From: an uncultured Prevotellaceae bacterium
GTDB taxonomy: Bacteria; Bacteroidota; Bacteroidia; Bacteroidales; Bacteroidaceae
Reading direction: 5' to 3'
Assembly (NCBI GenBank): GCA_902774815.1
Contig: CACYJV010000024.1
Span: 40,330 to 104,329 of the forward strand
Length of the DNA stretch: 64,000 bases
The notes beneath the pieces were generated by a model, which was not told the origin of the DNA, did not search any database, and saw nothing but the letters and a program-made list of their open reading frames with translations. Below are positions 24,661 to 31,764 of the stretch, one piece after another (positions within the stretch are counted from its first letter, which is position 1; every line of letters starts with the position of its first letter). The position numbers were made by a program, and so were the translations under genes.

Positions 24661-25623
24661 TCAGAGCCAGATTTTTTGATTATTTTTGGAAAGAGCAAAT
24701 CCTTCGTTGGCATCGAACATGCTGTATATCCTAGAAGCGAAGACGATATCGTGAAGGGCTAAACCATAGTTATAACTGAGGATACGTTCTTTAGAACTCG
24801 TTCGACCCGGGGACTGACCTATGAGAACATGATGAAGTTCATCGTACTGCTTGAACTGGCTGAAATAACGGAATTGACGGATTTGATCAGTATCGTCGCC
24901 AAACACTTTGTCAAAGAAAAGATCGCAGTTCTGGAAACCTCGCATATGAACAGGAATCACTGTAATACCCTCACAGAAAAGGCTATCGTCTGGGAACATC
25001 AACTCTTTTGCCACCGTGACACAAGAAATGACAACTTCTGCTTGCGAGAGGAACTCTTTTTTATCATCAATTATTTCAAATCTGACGTTTGTAAGGTTGC
25101 TAAAGTGTTCTGCAAAGGTTTTTGCCTGGTCTTTATATCGCATCAAACGAACTGTAATATTGCGATGCTGATTGTCTGCGGCCAAGCAAAGGAGGACGGC
25201 ACGGGCAATATTGCCAAGTCCTATCATCGAATAGGTGTCGACACCGGCCTTTTGGAACAAACGAGCCGAAAGAGCCGCAACAGCACCGGTACGCATGGCC
25301 GTGATCCAATCGCCATCGAGGATTGCCTTCAGCTGTCCAGTTTTAGCATCATAAAGATAGATTTCGCTTTGAAGAGCAGGAACATGACCTTCAACACGAC
25401 TGACTATCTTCACACCAAAGAATCGCACACCTTCTTTCTCTGGAAGCAAACAGGGCATGGTTGTAATGAAATCTTCACCATGAGGATGTACACTAAGTTT
25501 GGCGGGCAACTGCACATCATCCTTCATGCGGAAGCCTTCCTCCACCCACTGAATGCAATCAGCAGGAGAAATGTGAAGGTTTTTAATTTGAGATTGTTGA
25601 ATGATTTTTACGAAATGTGACAT
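24661..25623 (-). CDS. ornithine cyclodeaminase/mu-crystallin family protein
   Basis: 320 residues. LDGDWITAMRTGAVAALSAR (residues 102-121) is the family signature, and SMIGLGNIARAVLLCLA (about 131-147) the dinucleotide-binding motif (GxGxxA). Members include ornithine cyclodeaminase, alanine dehydrogenase and SbnB-type N-(carboxyethyl) amino acid synthases; which reaction applies cannot be told from sequence. It starts 3 bases after the stop of the nucleotidyltransferase-aminotransferase fusion, so both probably feed the same product, perhaps a modified amino acid or amino-alcohol for the cell surface. Confidence 0.88.
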   Translation of the reverse strand: MSHFVKIIQQSQIKNLHISPADCIQWVEEGFRMKDDVQLPAKLSVHPHGEDFITTMPCLLPEKEGVRFFGVKIVSRVEGHVPALQSEIYLYDAKTGQLKAILDGDWITAMRTGAVAALSARLFQKAGVDTYSMIGLGNIARAVLLCLAADNQHRNITVRLMRYKDQAKTFAEHFSNLTNVRFEIIDDKKEFLSQAEVVISCVTVAKELMFPDDSLFCEGITVIPVHMRGFQNCDLFFDKVFGDDTDQIRQFRYFSQFKQYDELHHVLIGQSPGRTSSKERILSYNYGLALHDIVFASRIYSMFDANEGFALSKNNQKIWL

Positions 25624-25626
25624 CGT

Positions 25627-27453
25627 TTATTGGATTGTTTGTGCTAATGAAAGTAAGGCGTTAACAAGCTTCGTGTTGTCAACATGGTCGCGGACAGCAA
25701 TGCGCATGTATTGGCGGCCATCAAGACCGGGTTTCGTGCTACAGTCGCGGGTGAGGATGTTGAACTGCTTCAGGATCTTAACAACAACTTCACGGGCAGT
25801 GAAGGGCTGTATGACCTCACAAAGGAAATAGTTGGCCTGAGAGGGCATGACACGGAGGAACGGCACACGACGAAGTTGACGCTCGAAATCGGCACGCTCG
25901 GCAACGAAACGGGCACAGGCTCGCTGGTAGTCGCGCTCGTACTTGGTATATATCTGCATATAGAACTCAGCGAAGGAGTTGAGGTTCCAGATGGACACGC
26001 GCTGCTTCATCTGGGCGATGAAGGCCTTGTCTGCTGAGGCAAGAACACCCAAGCGGAGGCCAGGGACGCCAAACGACTTGGAGATGCTCTTCATGACCAC
26101 CATGTTGGGATGCTGCTCAAGGATGGAATCGCTCAAAAGGGATGCCGTGGCATAGTCCTCACAGAAGTCAACAAAGCTTTCGTCGACGACGAGGCGCATG
26201 TTGTGTGCTGCACACCAGTCAGCCAAGCGGAGCACATCGGCCTTCGGGATGAAGTTGCCCGAGGGATTGTCGGGGTTGATGACCAACAGGGTATCGACGG
26301 GATGGGCGCCGAAGAACGCGATGAGGTCATCGGCTGTATAGCGATATTCGTCGTTTTCAGGAACAAAGGTAACCTGGCGGGAACGGTCGAAGCGGTTGGG
26401 ATATTCCTCGAAGGTGGGACGGATGAAGCCAACGGTTCCCTCCATGTGCTCCATCAGCGCACTGATGAGCTCGGCGGCACCATTGCCAGGAATGATGTAC
26501 TCCTCGCTGACGCCATAGCACTTGCTGGCAAGCAGGGTGTTGACCTTCATGCCGGAAGGATATTGCGTGAGAAGCGTCTTGAACTGCGACTGCATCTCGT
26601 CGACGAGTTTCTGGGGCGGGAAGTAAGGATTGACGAGATAGCAGAAGTCGAGCATCTGCGGGAAGCGCCAATAGCCTCCGAAACGGCCATAGAACTTACG
26701 AAGCAGGTCTTTCTCGTCGGCAAAGAGGGCCTCGGCGATGTCAAGGTCTTGCTTGTCGTCGATCTCGTACCACTTCTCATTGGTAAGGGGAAGTGCCTTC
26801 AGCGAGTGGTCGTTGAGAGAAGTGATGATGCGCAGGACGTTCTCGTAGTACTCGTTGTTGCCGACTGCCGTGCAATAGGCCTCAAGGAAAGGAACATACT
26901 TGGTACGGGAGAACTCACGGGAGAACTTGTAGATGTTGACAGTCTTGTAATACGTGTCAACCTCCTTAAAGGAGAAGGCCTCCTTAGACACGAAGTCTAT
27001 GATGTTCTGTTCGTCGTCAAGGCGTACCATGGTGCCATCCATCCAACTCTCGTACTTAGCTACGAGGGCGAGATTGGGGTGTGGATGGTTGAGCAGGAGT
27101 TGAAAGAGACCGTCGTCATAGATGAGGTCGCTCTCGATGAGGAGGGTGTCGTCCTCCTGCAACTGCTGCTTGGCCAAGGCCAGCGAATAGATATTGTTGG
27201 TCTTGTCGTAGACAGGATTCTCAACGTATTCGATGGGGAACTGGTCGTCATAGCGATGGCCAAGGTAGTCGATGAGGTTCTGACCTTGGTATCCGACGAC
27301 GATAATAACACGAGTAAGTCCCAACGGCGATAGTTGCGTCAGGACACGGTCGATGAGGCGTACACCATTGACGGGGAGCATACACTTGGTATTATCCTTA
27401 GTGTACTCACCCAGACGACGTCCCATTCCGGCGGCTAAAATAATTGCTTGCAT
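25627..27453 (-). CDS. nucleotidyltransferase-aminotransferase (HisC/CobD-like) fusion
   Basis: 608 residues from ATG 27453 (the open frame starts 4 codons earlier with GTG). Residues 1-235 are a nucleotidyltransferase: MQAIILAAGMGRRLGEYTKD, TKCMLPVNG, VENPVYDKTNNIYSLALA, EIDDKQDLDIAE, as in LicC-type cytidylyltransferases. Residues 250-608 are a fold-type I PLP enzyme: NPDNPSGNFIPKADV, VVDESFVDF and the PLP-lysine in SISKSFGVPGLRLG, closest to histidinol-phosphate aminotransferase or CobD decarboxylase. A CobD-like half could decarboxylate a phospho-amino acid to an amino-alcohol phosphate, which the first half would activate with CTP. That is an inference; a bifunctional PntC-like phosphonate enzyme is an analogy. 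Two LicD genes nearby could use such a donor. Confidence 0.88.
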   Translation of the reverse strand: MQAIILAAGMGRRLGEYTKDNTKCMLPVNGVRLIDRVLTQLSPLGLTRVIIVVGYQGQNLIDYLGHRYDDQFPIEYVENPVYDKTNNIYSLALAKQQLQEDDTLLIESDLIYDDGLFQLLLNHPHPNLALVAKYESWMDGTMVRLDDEQNIIDFVSKEAFSFKEVDTYYKTVNIYKFSREFSRTKYVPFLEAYCTAVGNNEYYENVLRIITSLNDHSLKALPLTNEKWYEIDDKQDLDIAEALFADEKDLLRKFYGRFGGYWRFPQMLDFCYLVNPYFPPQKLVDEMQSQFKTLLTQYPSGMKVNTLLASKCYGVSEEYIIPGNGAAELISALMEHMEGTVGFIRPTFEEYPNRFDRSRQVTFVPENDEYRYTADDLIAFFGAHPVDTLLVINPDNPSGNFIPKADVLRLADWCAAHNMRLVVDESFVDFCEDYATASLLSDSILEQHPNMVVMKSISKSFGVPGLRLGVLASADKAFIAQMKQRVSIWNLNSFAEFYMQIYTKYERDYQRACARFVAERADFERQLRRVPFLRVMPSQANYFLCEVIQPFTAREVVVKILKQFNILTRDCSTKPGLDGRQYMRIAVRDHVDNTKLVNALLSLAQTIQ

Positions 27454-27676
27454 ACGAAGTGGCACTAAGTGCAGTTAAAAGTTATCTCCTTCGCTTTTTC
27501 GTGCACCATGCTTTGCATGACAGCACTGCTTCAGTCGATGACCTTCGGTTCAAAGCGCTGACGCGCAGTTCAATGGCCTCCGGCCGTTCAAATGGTTCAA
27601 TGCTGCTTTGCAGCGGTTCAAAGTTCAATGCGCTAAAGCGAAGATCAAAGTCAAAGCCCTTAGACGGAAGATTTTG

Positions 27677-27897
27677 TCACACAGATCTTACAAATCCCAC
27701 AGAAAGAATTATTTAGTTTCAACTTCTCAGTTTCTAGATCCTATTTTTCAGATGATATGTTGGATTTATTCGCAAGTATCTTAAGAGTAAACCCTTAGAA
27801 ATACTTCGGAAAAATCAACCTTTGTTCGTAAACAAAGCAATCTATGATTGATTGTCATCTAAAAATATATCTGTTTTGATGGTATAGATCTGTGTGA
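27677..27897. repeat. TCACAC-ended hairpin element, copy A6 (diverged)
   Basis: 221 bp. Ends TCACACAGATC and GATCTGTGTGA pair perfectly. The inner stem is TATTTTT(C)AGATGA with TCATCTAAAAATA, a different sequence from the other copies at the same place. The small hairpin reads CTTTGTT-cgta-AACAAAG, where other copies have CTTTATT and AATAAAG: both arms changed together. AAGTAT / ATACTT replaces GAAGAA / TTCTTC. This is the copy that best argues for conserved structure. Confidence 0.8.
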
Positions 27898-27944
27898 AAG
27901 ATTGCGCTAAAGCGAAGTTCAAAGTTCAATAATGGAGGCACAAA

Positions 27945-28084
27945 AAAAAGTTTTCCTCTAAAGAATGTTTAGAGTGAGGAGTCATGCAGGAAAGGAGCAC
28001 GACAAAGACTATTCAATGCCTCCGCCTTAGAAAACGCAACGGTTTTCGCAGATTTGTAAAATAATCTGATTATTTCGTTATATA
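27945..28084 (-). ncRNA. candidate small RNA with own promoter and terminator
   Basis: On the minus strand a TAACTTTG box (28091-28098) is followed, about 7 bases on, by a transcript of about 140 nt that would end at CTCTAAA-cattc-TTTAGAG, GAAAAC and a run of eight T (end near 27945). Internal hairpins are visible: AAUAA/UUAUU, GAAAAC-cguugc-GUUUUC. A GGAGGCA segment (28016-28022) is complementary to UGCCUCC just beyond the T run (27932-27938), so an alternative longer pairing across the terminator is possible. No open frame longer than about 35 codons is present. It could also be a leader of the downstream fusion gene, about 490 bases away. Confidence 0.45.
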
Positions 28085-28090
28085 ACTCTG

Positions 28091-28098
28091 CAAAGTTA
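28091..28098 (-). promoter_or_regulatory. TAnnTTTG promoter box for the candidate small RNA
   Basis: TAACTTTG on the minus strand matches the Bacteroidota -7 box. The -33 side is only T-rich, without a clear TTTG at the standard distance. Confidence 0.5.
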
Positions 28099-28193
28099 CA
28101 ATTTTTTTATGAAATAAAAAGGATTCATAACGAAAAAAGGAGGGGCATGAGCAATTAAACTTGATTTTTGTCAAGAATTTGGCCATAGTTATG

Positions 28194-28388
28194 TCACACG
28201 GATCCCACAGATCTCACAGATTTTATTATTTCTTTTATGATGATATGTTTGGATTTATGGAAGAATACTAAAAGCGAGTTTTCATGATTGTTCCAGTAAA
28301 TCAAAACCTTTATTCACGAATAAAGATATTTTGCGAGCATAACAAATCATCATAAAGAATCTATTTAGATGGTTTTAGATCTGTGTGA
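28194..28388. repeat. TCACAC-ended hairpin element, copy A7
   Basis: 195 bp, ends TCACACGGATC and GATCTGTGTGA. Inner stem TTTTATGATGAT / ATCATCATAAA, hairpin GGAAGAATACT...GATTGTTCC and CTTTATTC-ac-GAATAAAG. It is closely similar to 6698-6893, which lies 21 kb away. Confidence 0.8.
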
Positions 28389-28605
28389 GTAGTTAATCAA
28401 ACTCGTTTGTTAACCAGTAGAACTGTTTGTGCAGTCGTTTTGAAGAAACTCTTCATCCTTTTCATCATTATTTTCGGGTATTTCGAGTTTTATAATTATC
28501 CCTATACTTTGTAACTGACTCTCCGCTCGGCTTCGCCGCTTTCGTAGCACAGCGGAGAAAGAACTCTAAATTCTCAAAAAGAGATGGTAAAGATTTGTGT
28601 GAGCT

Positions 28606-29622
28606 TCAAAGAAGGCGGTAGTTGGCGATGGACTTGAAACCATTGAGGAAATCGCGGGCAAGCATTCGCTTCTTCCCTGCAAGCTGCAAATCGACAATCT
28701 CAAGCCACTCATCAGCAGTGGCAACATAGAGGCGAGATTTCTCGACTATTAGAGTTCCTGGTTCTTCAGAACATGCACGACCAGTCTTAGCAGTCTTGTA
28801 GATTTTCAGGTCAACAGGATTGGCCTTCACGGCCTCTTGTTCTGCATCAGGAACAAGGGTTGTCCAAGCTGCAGGAATAGGTGAAAGACCACGGACAAAA
28901 TCATAAATATTCTTAGAATTTTTACCCCATGCAATACGGCAGGTGTCCTTGAAGATTTTGGGAGCGGTATTTAATTGATAATTAACAATTGACAATTGAC
29001 AATTGTTCTTCACAAGTTCGTCTTGCGAGATACTGGTAATCTGTCCGTTATGGGAGATCATTAAATCAATGGTTTCAATGGCAATCTTTGCTCCGAGGTG
29101 CATGAGTCCATCGTAGACATATTCGACATCTGCATCGTCTGGAATACCAAAATCTTTTTGTAGTATGATACGGCCAGTATCAATGTCATGATCGAGGAAG
29201 AATGTGGTCACTCCGGTCGTTGTTTCCCCATTGATGATAGCCCAGTTGATGGGGGCGGCACCACGATATTGTGGAAGCAGGGCTGCATGAACATTGAACG
29301 TGCCGAAACGAGGCATCGCCCACACTACTTCGGGCAACATACGGAAAGCAACCACGACCTGGATGTCGGCCTGATAGCTTCGCAACTGCTCGACGAAAGC
29401 TGGATCTTTCATCTTTTCGGGCTGAAGAACTGGAAGCCCAACGGACAGGGCATACTCCTTGACTGCAGGTGCTCGTAGCACAGAACCATGACGGCCAACC
29501 GGTTTATCTGGCTGCGTGACAACAGCCACTACATTGTAACCTCCTTCAACCAATGCGCGAAGAGTTTCAACTGCAAACTCGGGCGTACCCATGAACACTA
29601 TTCTTAAGTCTTGCTTTTCCAT
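28606..29622 (-). CDS. fmt: methionyl-tRNA formyltransferase
   Basis: 338 residues, slightly long for the family. LRIVFMGTPEFAVETLRALV at the N-terminus, VTQPDKPVGR, FNVHAALLPQYRGAAPINWAIINGE (residues 109-133, containing the catalytic N-x-H and the SLLP-like loop) and TTGVTTFFLDHDIDTG are diagnostic. It formylates initiator Met-tRNA in the cytoplasm. Residues about 206-220 (NNCQLSIVNYQLN) come from 7 bp TTGACAA repeats (28975-29008) and form an extra loop just before APKIFKDTC in the interdomain region. The stop codon is 3 bases from a repeat-element end. A promoter is seen at 29643-29673. Confidence 0.95.
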   Translation of the reverse strand: MEKQDLRIVFMGTPEFAVETLRALVEGGYNVVAVVTQPDKPVGRHGSVLRAPAVKEYALSVGLPVLQPEKMKDPAFVEQLRSYQADIQVVVAFRMLPEVVWAMPRFGTFNVHAALLPQYRGAAPINWAIINGETTTGVTTFFLDHDIDTGRIILQKDFGIPDDADVEYVYDGLMHLGAKIAIETIDLMISHNGQITSISQDELVKNNCQLSIVNYQLNTAPKIFKDTCRIAWGKNSKNIYDFVRGLSPIPAAWTTLVPDAEQEAVKANPVDLKIYKTAKTGRACSEEPGTLIVEKSRLYVATADEWLEIVDLQLAGKKRMLARDFLNGFKSIANYRLL

Positions 29623-29642
29623 TCTTCCAATCGTTTTGACTG

Positions 29643-29673
29643 CAAAGGTAACAATAAAAGTTCAAAGTGCAAA
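29643..29673 (-). promoter_or_regulatory. fmt promoter
   Basis: Minus strand: TACCTTTG (29643-29650) with TTTG (29670-29673) 19 bases upstream, about 20 bases ahead of the start codon. The TTTG box is itself part of a heptamer repeat (AGTGCAA units, 29659-29686), so repeat DNA appears to supply one promoter element. Confidence 0.7.
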
Positions 29674-29842
29674 GTGCAAGGTTCAAAAATATTGTTATAA
29701 TGGTTCAAAGTTTAATGCTCCATGGGCGTTCAATGTTCTTTCTCCAATAAATCTACAAAAGCGTCCCTAGAGCCGAGCGCAAAAAATACTCTCAAGATTC
29801 ATTTTTTTTTTTGCAAGTTGAGTCTATTTCAATAAAAAGTTG
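29674..29842. repeat. intergenic repeats between fmt and the beta-barrel gene
   Basis: It holds ggttcaa units and an inverted copy of the GTTCTTTCTCC...GAGCG repeat (29735-29780). No gene is supported here. Confidence 0.6.
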
Positions 29843-29850
29843 TACCTTTG
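29817..29850 (+). promoter_or_regulatory. promoter of the beta-barrel gene
   Basis: TACCTTTG at 29843-29850 lies 29 bases before the ATG. A GTTG (29817-29820) 22 bases upstream may serve as the -33 box. Confidence 0.65.
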
Positions 29851-29879
29851 CACCAAAATAACAAAACATAAGAATTGAA

Positions 29880-30500
29880 ATGAAAAAAATTCTGATGGCC
29901 ATCGCATTGATGGTGGCAAGTGTAAACGGTGCAACAGCACAGAGCAACTACGAATATGATATATGGGATGTGATTGTCGGTGGAAAGGTGGGTGCCAGTG
30001 CTACAACGCTGACCAAGTTGAACGCTGACTTCCAGTTCTTCCCTACGGCAGCTGCCTATGCTGAGATGTATCTGAACAAGAAAATGTCGATGTCGCTTGA
30101 GGTATCGTATGCTCATCGCGGCGGCAAAAACATCTACGCAAAGAACGTTCCTGAAAACGGTCCCTACACCTACAATATGCACTACATCAACACTTCGTAC
30201 CTTTTCAAGTACTTTCCAGTGAAGCGATTGGGTGTCTATTCAGGTCTCACCTTAGGAAGAATGTTTGCTGCCAAAGCAAAAAAGGACCATACGAATGACA
30301 TCATGGACGAACTGCACAAAGGCGACTTCAGTGTCCCTGTAGGTCTGGAGTACACAATTGGGGAACACTTCACGGTAGATGCACGTTGGAACTGGTCGCC
30401 ACGTTGGATTGCTAAAACCAACAAAGCAAAGCTCATCTTGGGTAAGACACGTAATCAGGCTTTCATGCTGACCGTTGGCTATAAGCTACAAGTCTTCTAA
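29880..30500 (+). CDS. outer membrane beta-barrel protein
   Basis: 206 residues. A signal peptide (MKKILMAIALMVASVNGATA, cleavage near residue 21) precedes a barrel-like sequence: YAEMYLNKKMSMSLEVSYAH, YLFKYFPVKRLGVYSGLTLG, EYTIGEHFTVDARWNWSPRW and a C-terminal strand FMLTVGYKLQVF. This is the small PorT/OmpW-like barrel type common in Bacteroidota. The ligand is unknown. The gene appears monocistronic: it has its own promoter and a hairpin directly after the stop. Confidence 0.82.
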   Translation: MKKILMAIALMVASVNGATAQSNYEYDIWDVIVGGKVGASATTLTKLNADFQFFPTAAAYAEMYLNKKMSMSLEVSYAHRGGKNIYAKNVPENGPYTYNMHYINTSYLFKYFPVKRLGVYSGLTLGRMFAAKAKKDHTNDIMDELHKGDFSVPVGLEYTIGEHFTVDARWNWSPRWIAKTNKAKLILGKTRNQAFMLTVGYKLQVF

Positions 30501-30502
30501 TT

Positions 30503-30524
30503 ATTTTCTGCCGCTGCAGAAAAT
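30503..30524 (+). terminator. hairpin after the beta-barrel gene
   Basis: ATTTTCTGC-cgct-GCAGAAAAT is a perfect 9 bp stem two bases after the stop codon. The T-rich tract is weak, so termination efficiency is uncertain. Confidence 0.55.
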
Positions 30525-30681
30525 GAAATTGAAAATTGAGAATTGATAATTCTTGCTACGCGGCATTCAAGGTTCTTTCTCCGACATACTACGAAAGCGT
30601 CCCAAAGGGTCGAGCGCAAGTGCCTGCGGCGTTTAAAGGTCAAAGTTCAAAAATGCCAACGGCGTTCAAAGATCAAAGATT
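30525..30681. repeat. heptamer repeats and GTTCTTTCTCC repeat
   Basis: TTGAAAA/TTGAGAA/TTGATAA units (about 30530-30550), an inverted copy of the window's GCTCGG repeat (30572-30617) and gttcaaa units up to the start of the next gene. No promoter of the usual type is visible for the gene that follows. Confidence 0.6.
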
Positions 30682-31248
30682 GTGAAACAGGAAGAAGACA
30701 TTAAAAATGCGGTAGATGTGATGAGAAAAGGAGGTATCATCCTCTACCCTACTGATACGATATGGGGCATCGGCTGTGACGCAACGAATGCAGAGGCCGT
30801 TGCACGTGTATATCAAATTAAGAAACGTGATGATTCGAAGGCACTCATCTGCCTTGTAGATAGTGATGCACGATTGCAACGCTATGTTCGGAACGTGCCT
30901 GATGTGGCATGGGACGTGATGGAACTAGCCACGAAACCGACAACTGTGATTCTGGATAATGCCGTGAACCTGGCACCGAACCTGATTGCGGAAGACGGCA
31001 GCATTGCCATGCGCATCACCCGCGAAACATTCTCGAAAGAGCTATGCTACCGGTTCCAGAAGCCTATCGTCAGTACGAGTGCCAACATCAGTGGCGAACC
31101 TGCAGCCCAGAACTACCGAGACATTGCACCAGAGATTCTTGATGCAGTTGACTATGTATGCTGGACACGACGTCAGGAACATAATCCTCACCACCCCAGC
31201 AGCATCATCAAAATCAAGGAGAACGGCGAAATAAAGATCATCCGGTAA
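30682..31248 (+). CDS. tsaC: L-threonylcarbamoyladenylate synthase (Sua5/YrdC family)
   Basis: 188 residues starting with GTG at 30682. MRKGGIILYPTDTIWGIGCD (residues 14-33), KKRDDSKALICLVDS and FQKPIVSTSANISGEPA (about 128-144) are the YrdC family motifs (K-R and the STSAN loop). It makes threonylcarbamoyl-AMP from threonine, bicarbonate and ATP for the t6A modification at position 37 of ANN-decoding tRNAs. The short length lacks the C-terminal Sua5 domain. The upstream DNA is repeat-derived up to the start codon. Confidence 0.93.
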   Translation: MKQEEDIKNAVDVMRKGGIILYPTDTIWGIGCDATNAEAVARVYQIKKRDDSKALICLVDSDARLQRYVRNVPDVAWDVMELATKPTTVILDNAVNLAPNLIAEDGSIAMRITRETFSKELCYRFQKPIVSTSANISGEPAAQNYRDIAPEILDAVDYVCWTRRQEHNPHHPSSIIKIKENGEIKIIR

Positions 31249-31253
31249 GTCAT

Positions 31254-31326
31254 TTAACCACAGATGACACAGATGAACAATTCAAATAAATGACACGGAT
31301 TTGCTATCACAGATAAAGCAACAATA
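31254..31326. repeat. CACAGAT/CACGGAT repeats left of the GxxExxY gene
   Basis: ACCACAGATGACACAGATG and ATGACACGGATTTGC lie here. Reverse-complement relatives (ATCTGTGATTGACATCCGTG, CATCCGTGAAATCCGTG) lie to the right of the gene at 31760-31816, so the gene is bracketed by imperfect inverted repeats. CCACAGATTACACAGATT also occurs in direct repeat B. Confidence 0.65.
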
Positions 31327-31737
31327 ATGGAAAGCAACATCGATAGGCTGACAAAGGTAATGGGGAAAAGGAACAAATACGATTCTTTAACCTATAGAAT
31401 CATTGGAGCAGCCATGAAAGTTCATAGTACATTAGGGAAAGGTTTTGCAGAAGTGGTTTATGCCGACGCATTAGAGAAAGAATTCATCAACACTGACATC
31501 CCATACGAAAGAGAGAAAGAGATTGATATCATTTACAATGGTGAGCCTCTCATGCATAAATTTAGGACAGATTTCATTTGTTACGACAATATCATCGTGG
31601 AATTGAAAGCTTCATCTGACATCATAGAAGGTCATCGTGCTCAAATCATCAATTATCTAAAAGCCACTGGCTACGAATGTGGTATCCTCTTGAACTTTGG
31701 AAGAAACCGACTTGAAAAAGAACGGTTTTTCAATTAA
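31327..31737 (+). CDS. GxxExxY family protein
   Basis: 136 residues. IIGAAMKVHSTLGKGFAEVVYADALEKEF (residues 27-55) is the family's name-giving region (here G-F-A-E-V-V-Y). FRTDFICYDNIIVELKASSDI (79-99) has the D...E-x-K arrangement of PD-(D/E)xK nuclease-like folds. The biological role of this widespread family is not known. The gene is bracketed by imperfect inverted CACGGAT/ATCCGTG repeats and looks like a small cassette set between the tRNA modification gene and the channel gene. Confidence 0.88.
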   Translation: MESNIDRLTKVMGKRNKYDSLTYRIIGAAMKVHSTLGKGFAEVVYADALEKEFINTDIPYEREKEIDIIYNGEPLMHKFRTDFICYDNIIVELKASSDIIEGHRAQIINYLKATGYECGILLNFGRNRLEKERFFN

Positions 31738-31764
31738 CCTTTCGTAATTGTTTTATCAACATCT

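Larger units (their letters stand above)
27454..28605. repeat. gene-free, repeat-rich 1.15 kb gap with candidate small RNA
   Basis: No protein-coding gene is supported. It holds ggttcaa/gttcaaag repeats with gc-rich partners (27527-27660), a TCACAC-ended element (27677-27897), a candidate small RNA on the minus strand (27945-28084) with its promoter, a second element (28194-28388), a partial core of the second structural class (28390-28492) and a GCTCGG...AAAGAAC repeat (28521-28564), ending with GATTTGTGTGA (28592-28602) next to the fmt stop codon. Confidence 0.8.

Noticed and set aside
26110-27333. A 407-codon open frame opposite the nucleotidyltransferase-aminotransferase gene
   Set aside because: It is a codon-bias shadow: no family features, and the minus-strand frame has clear catalytic motifs throughout.
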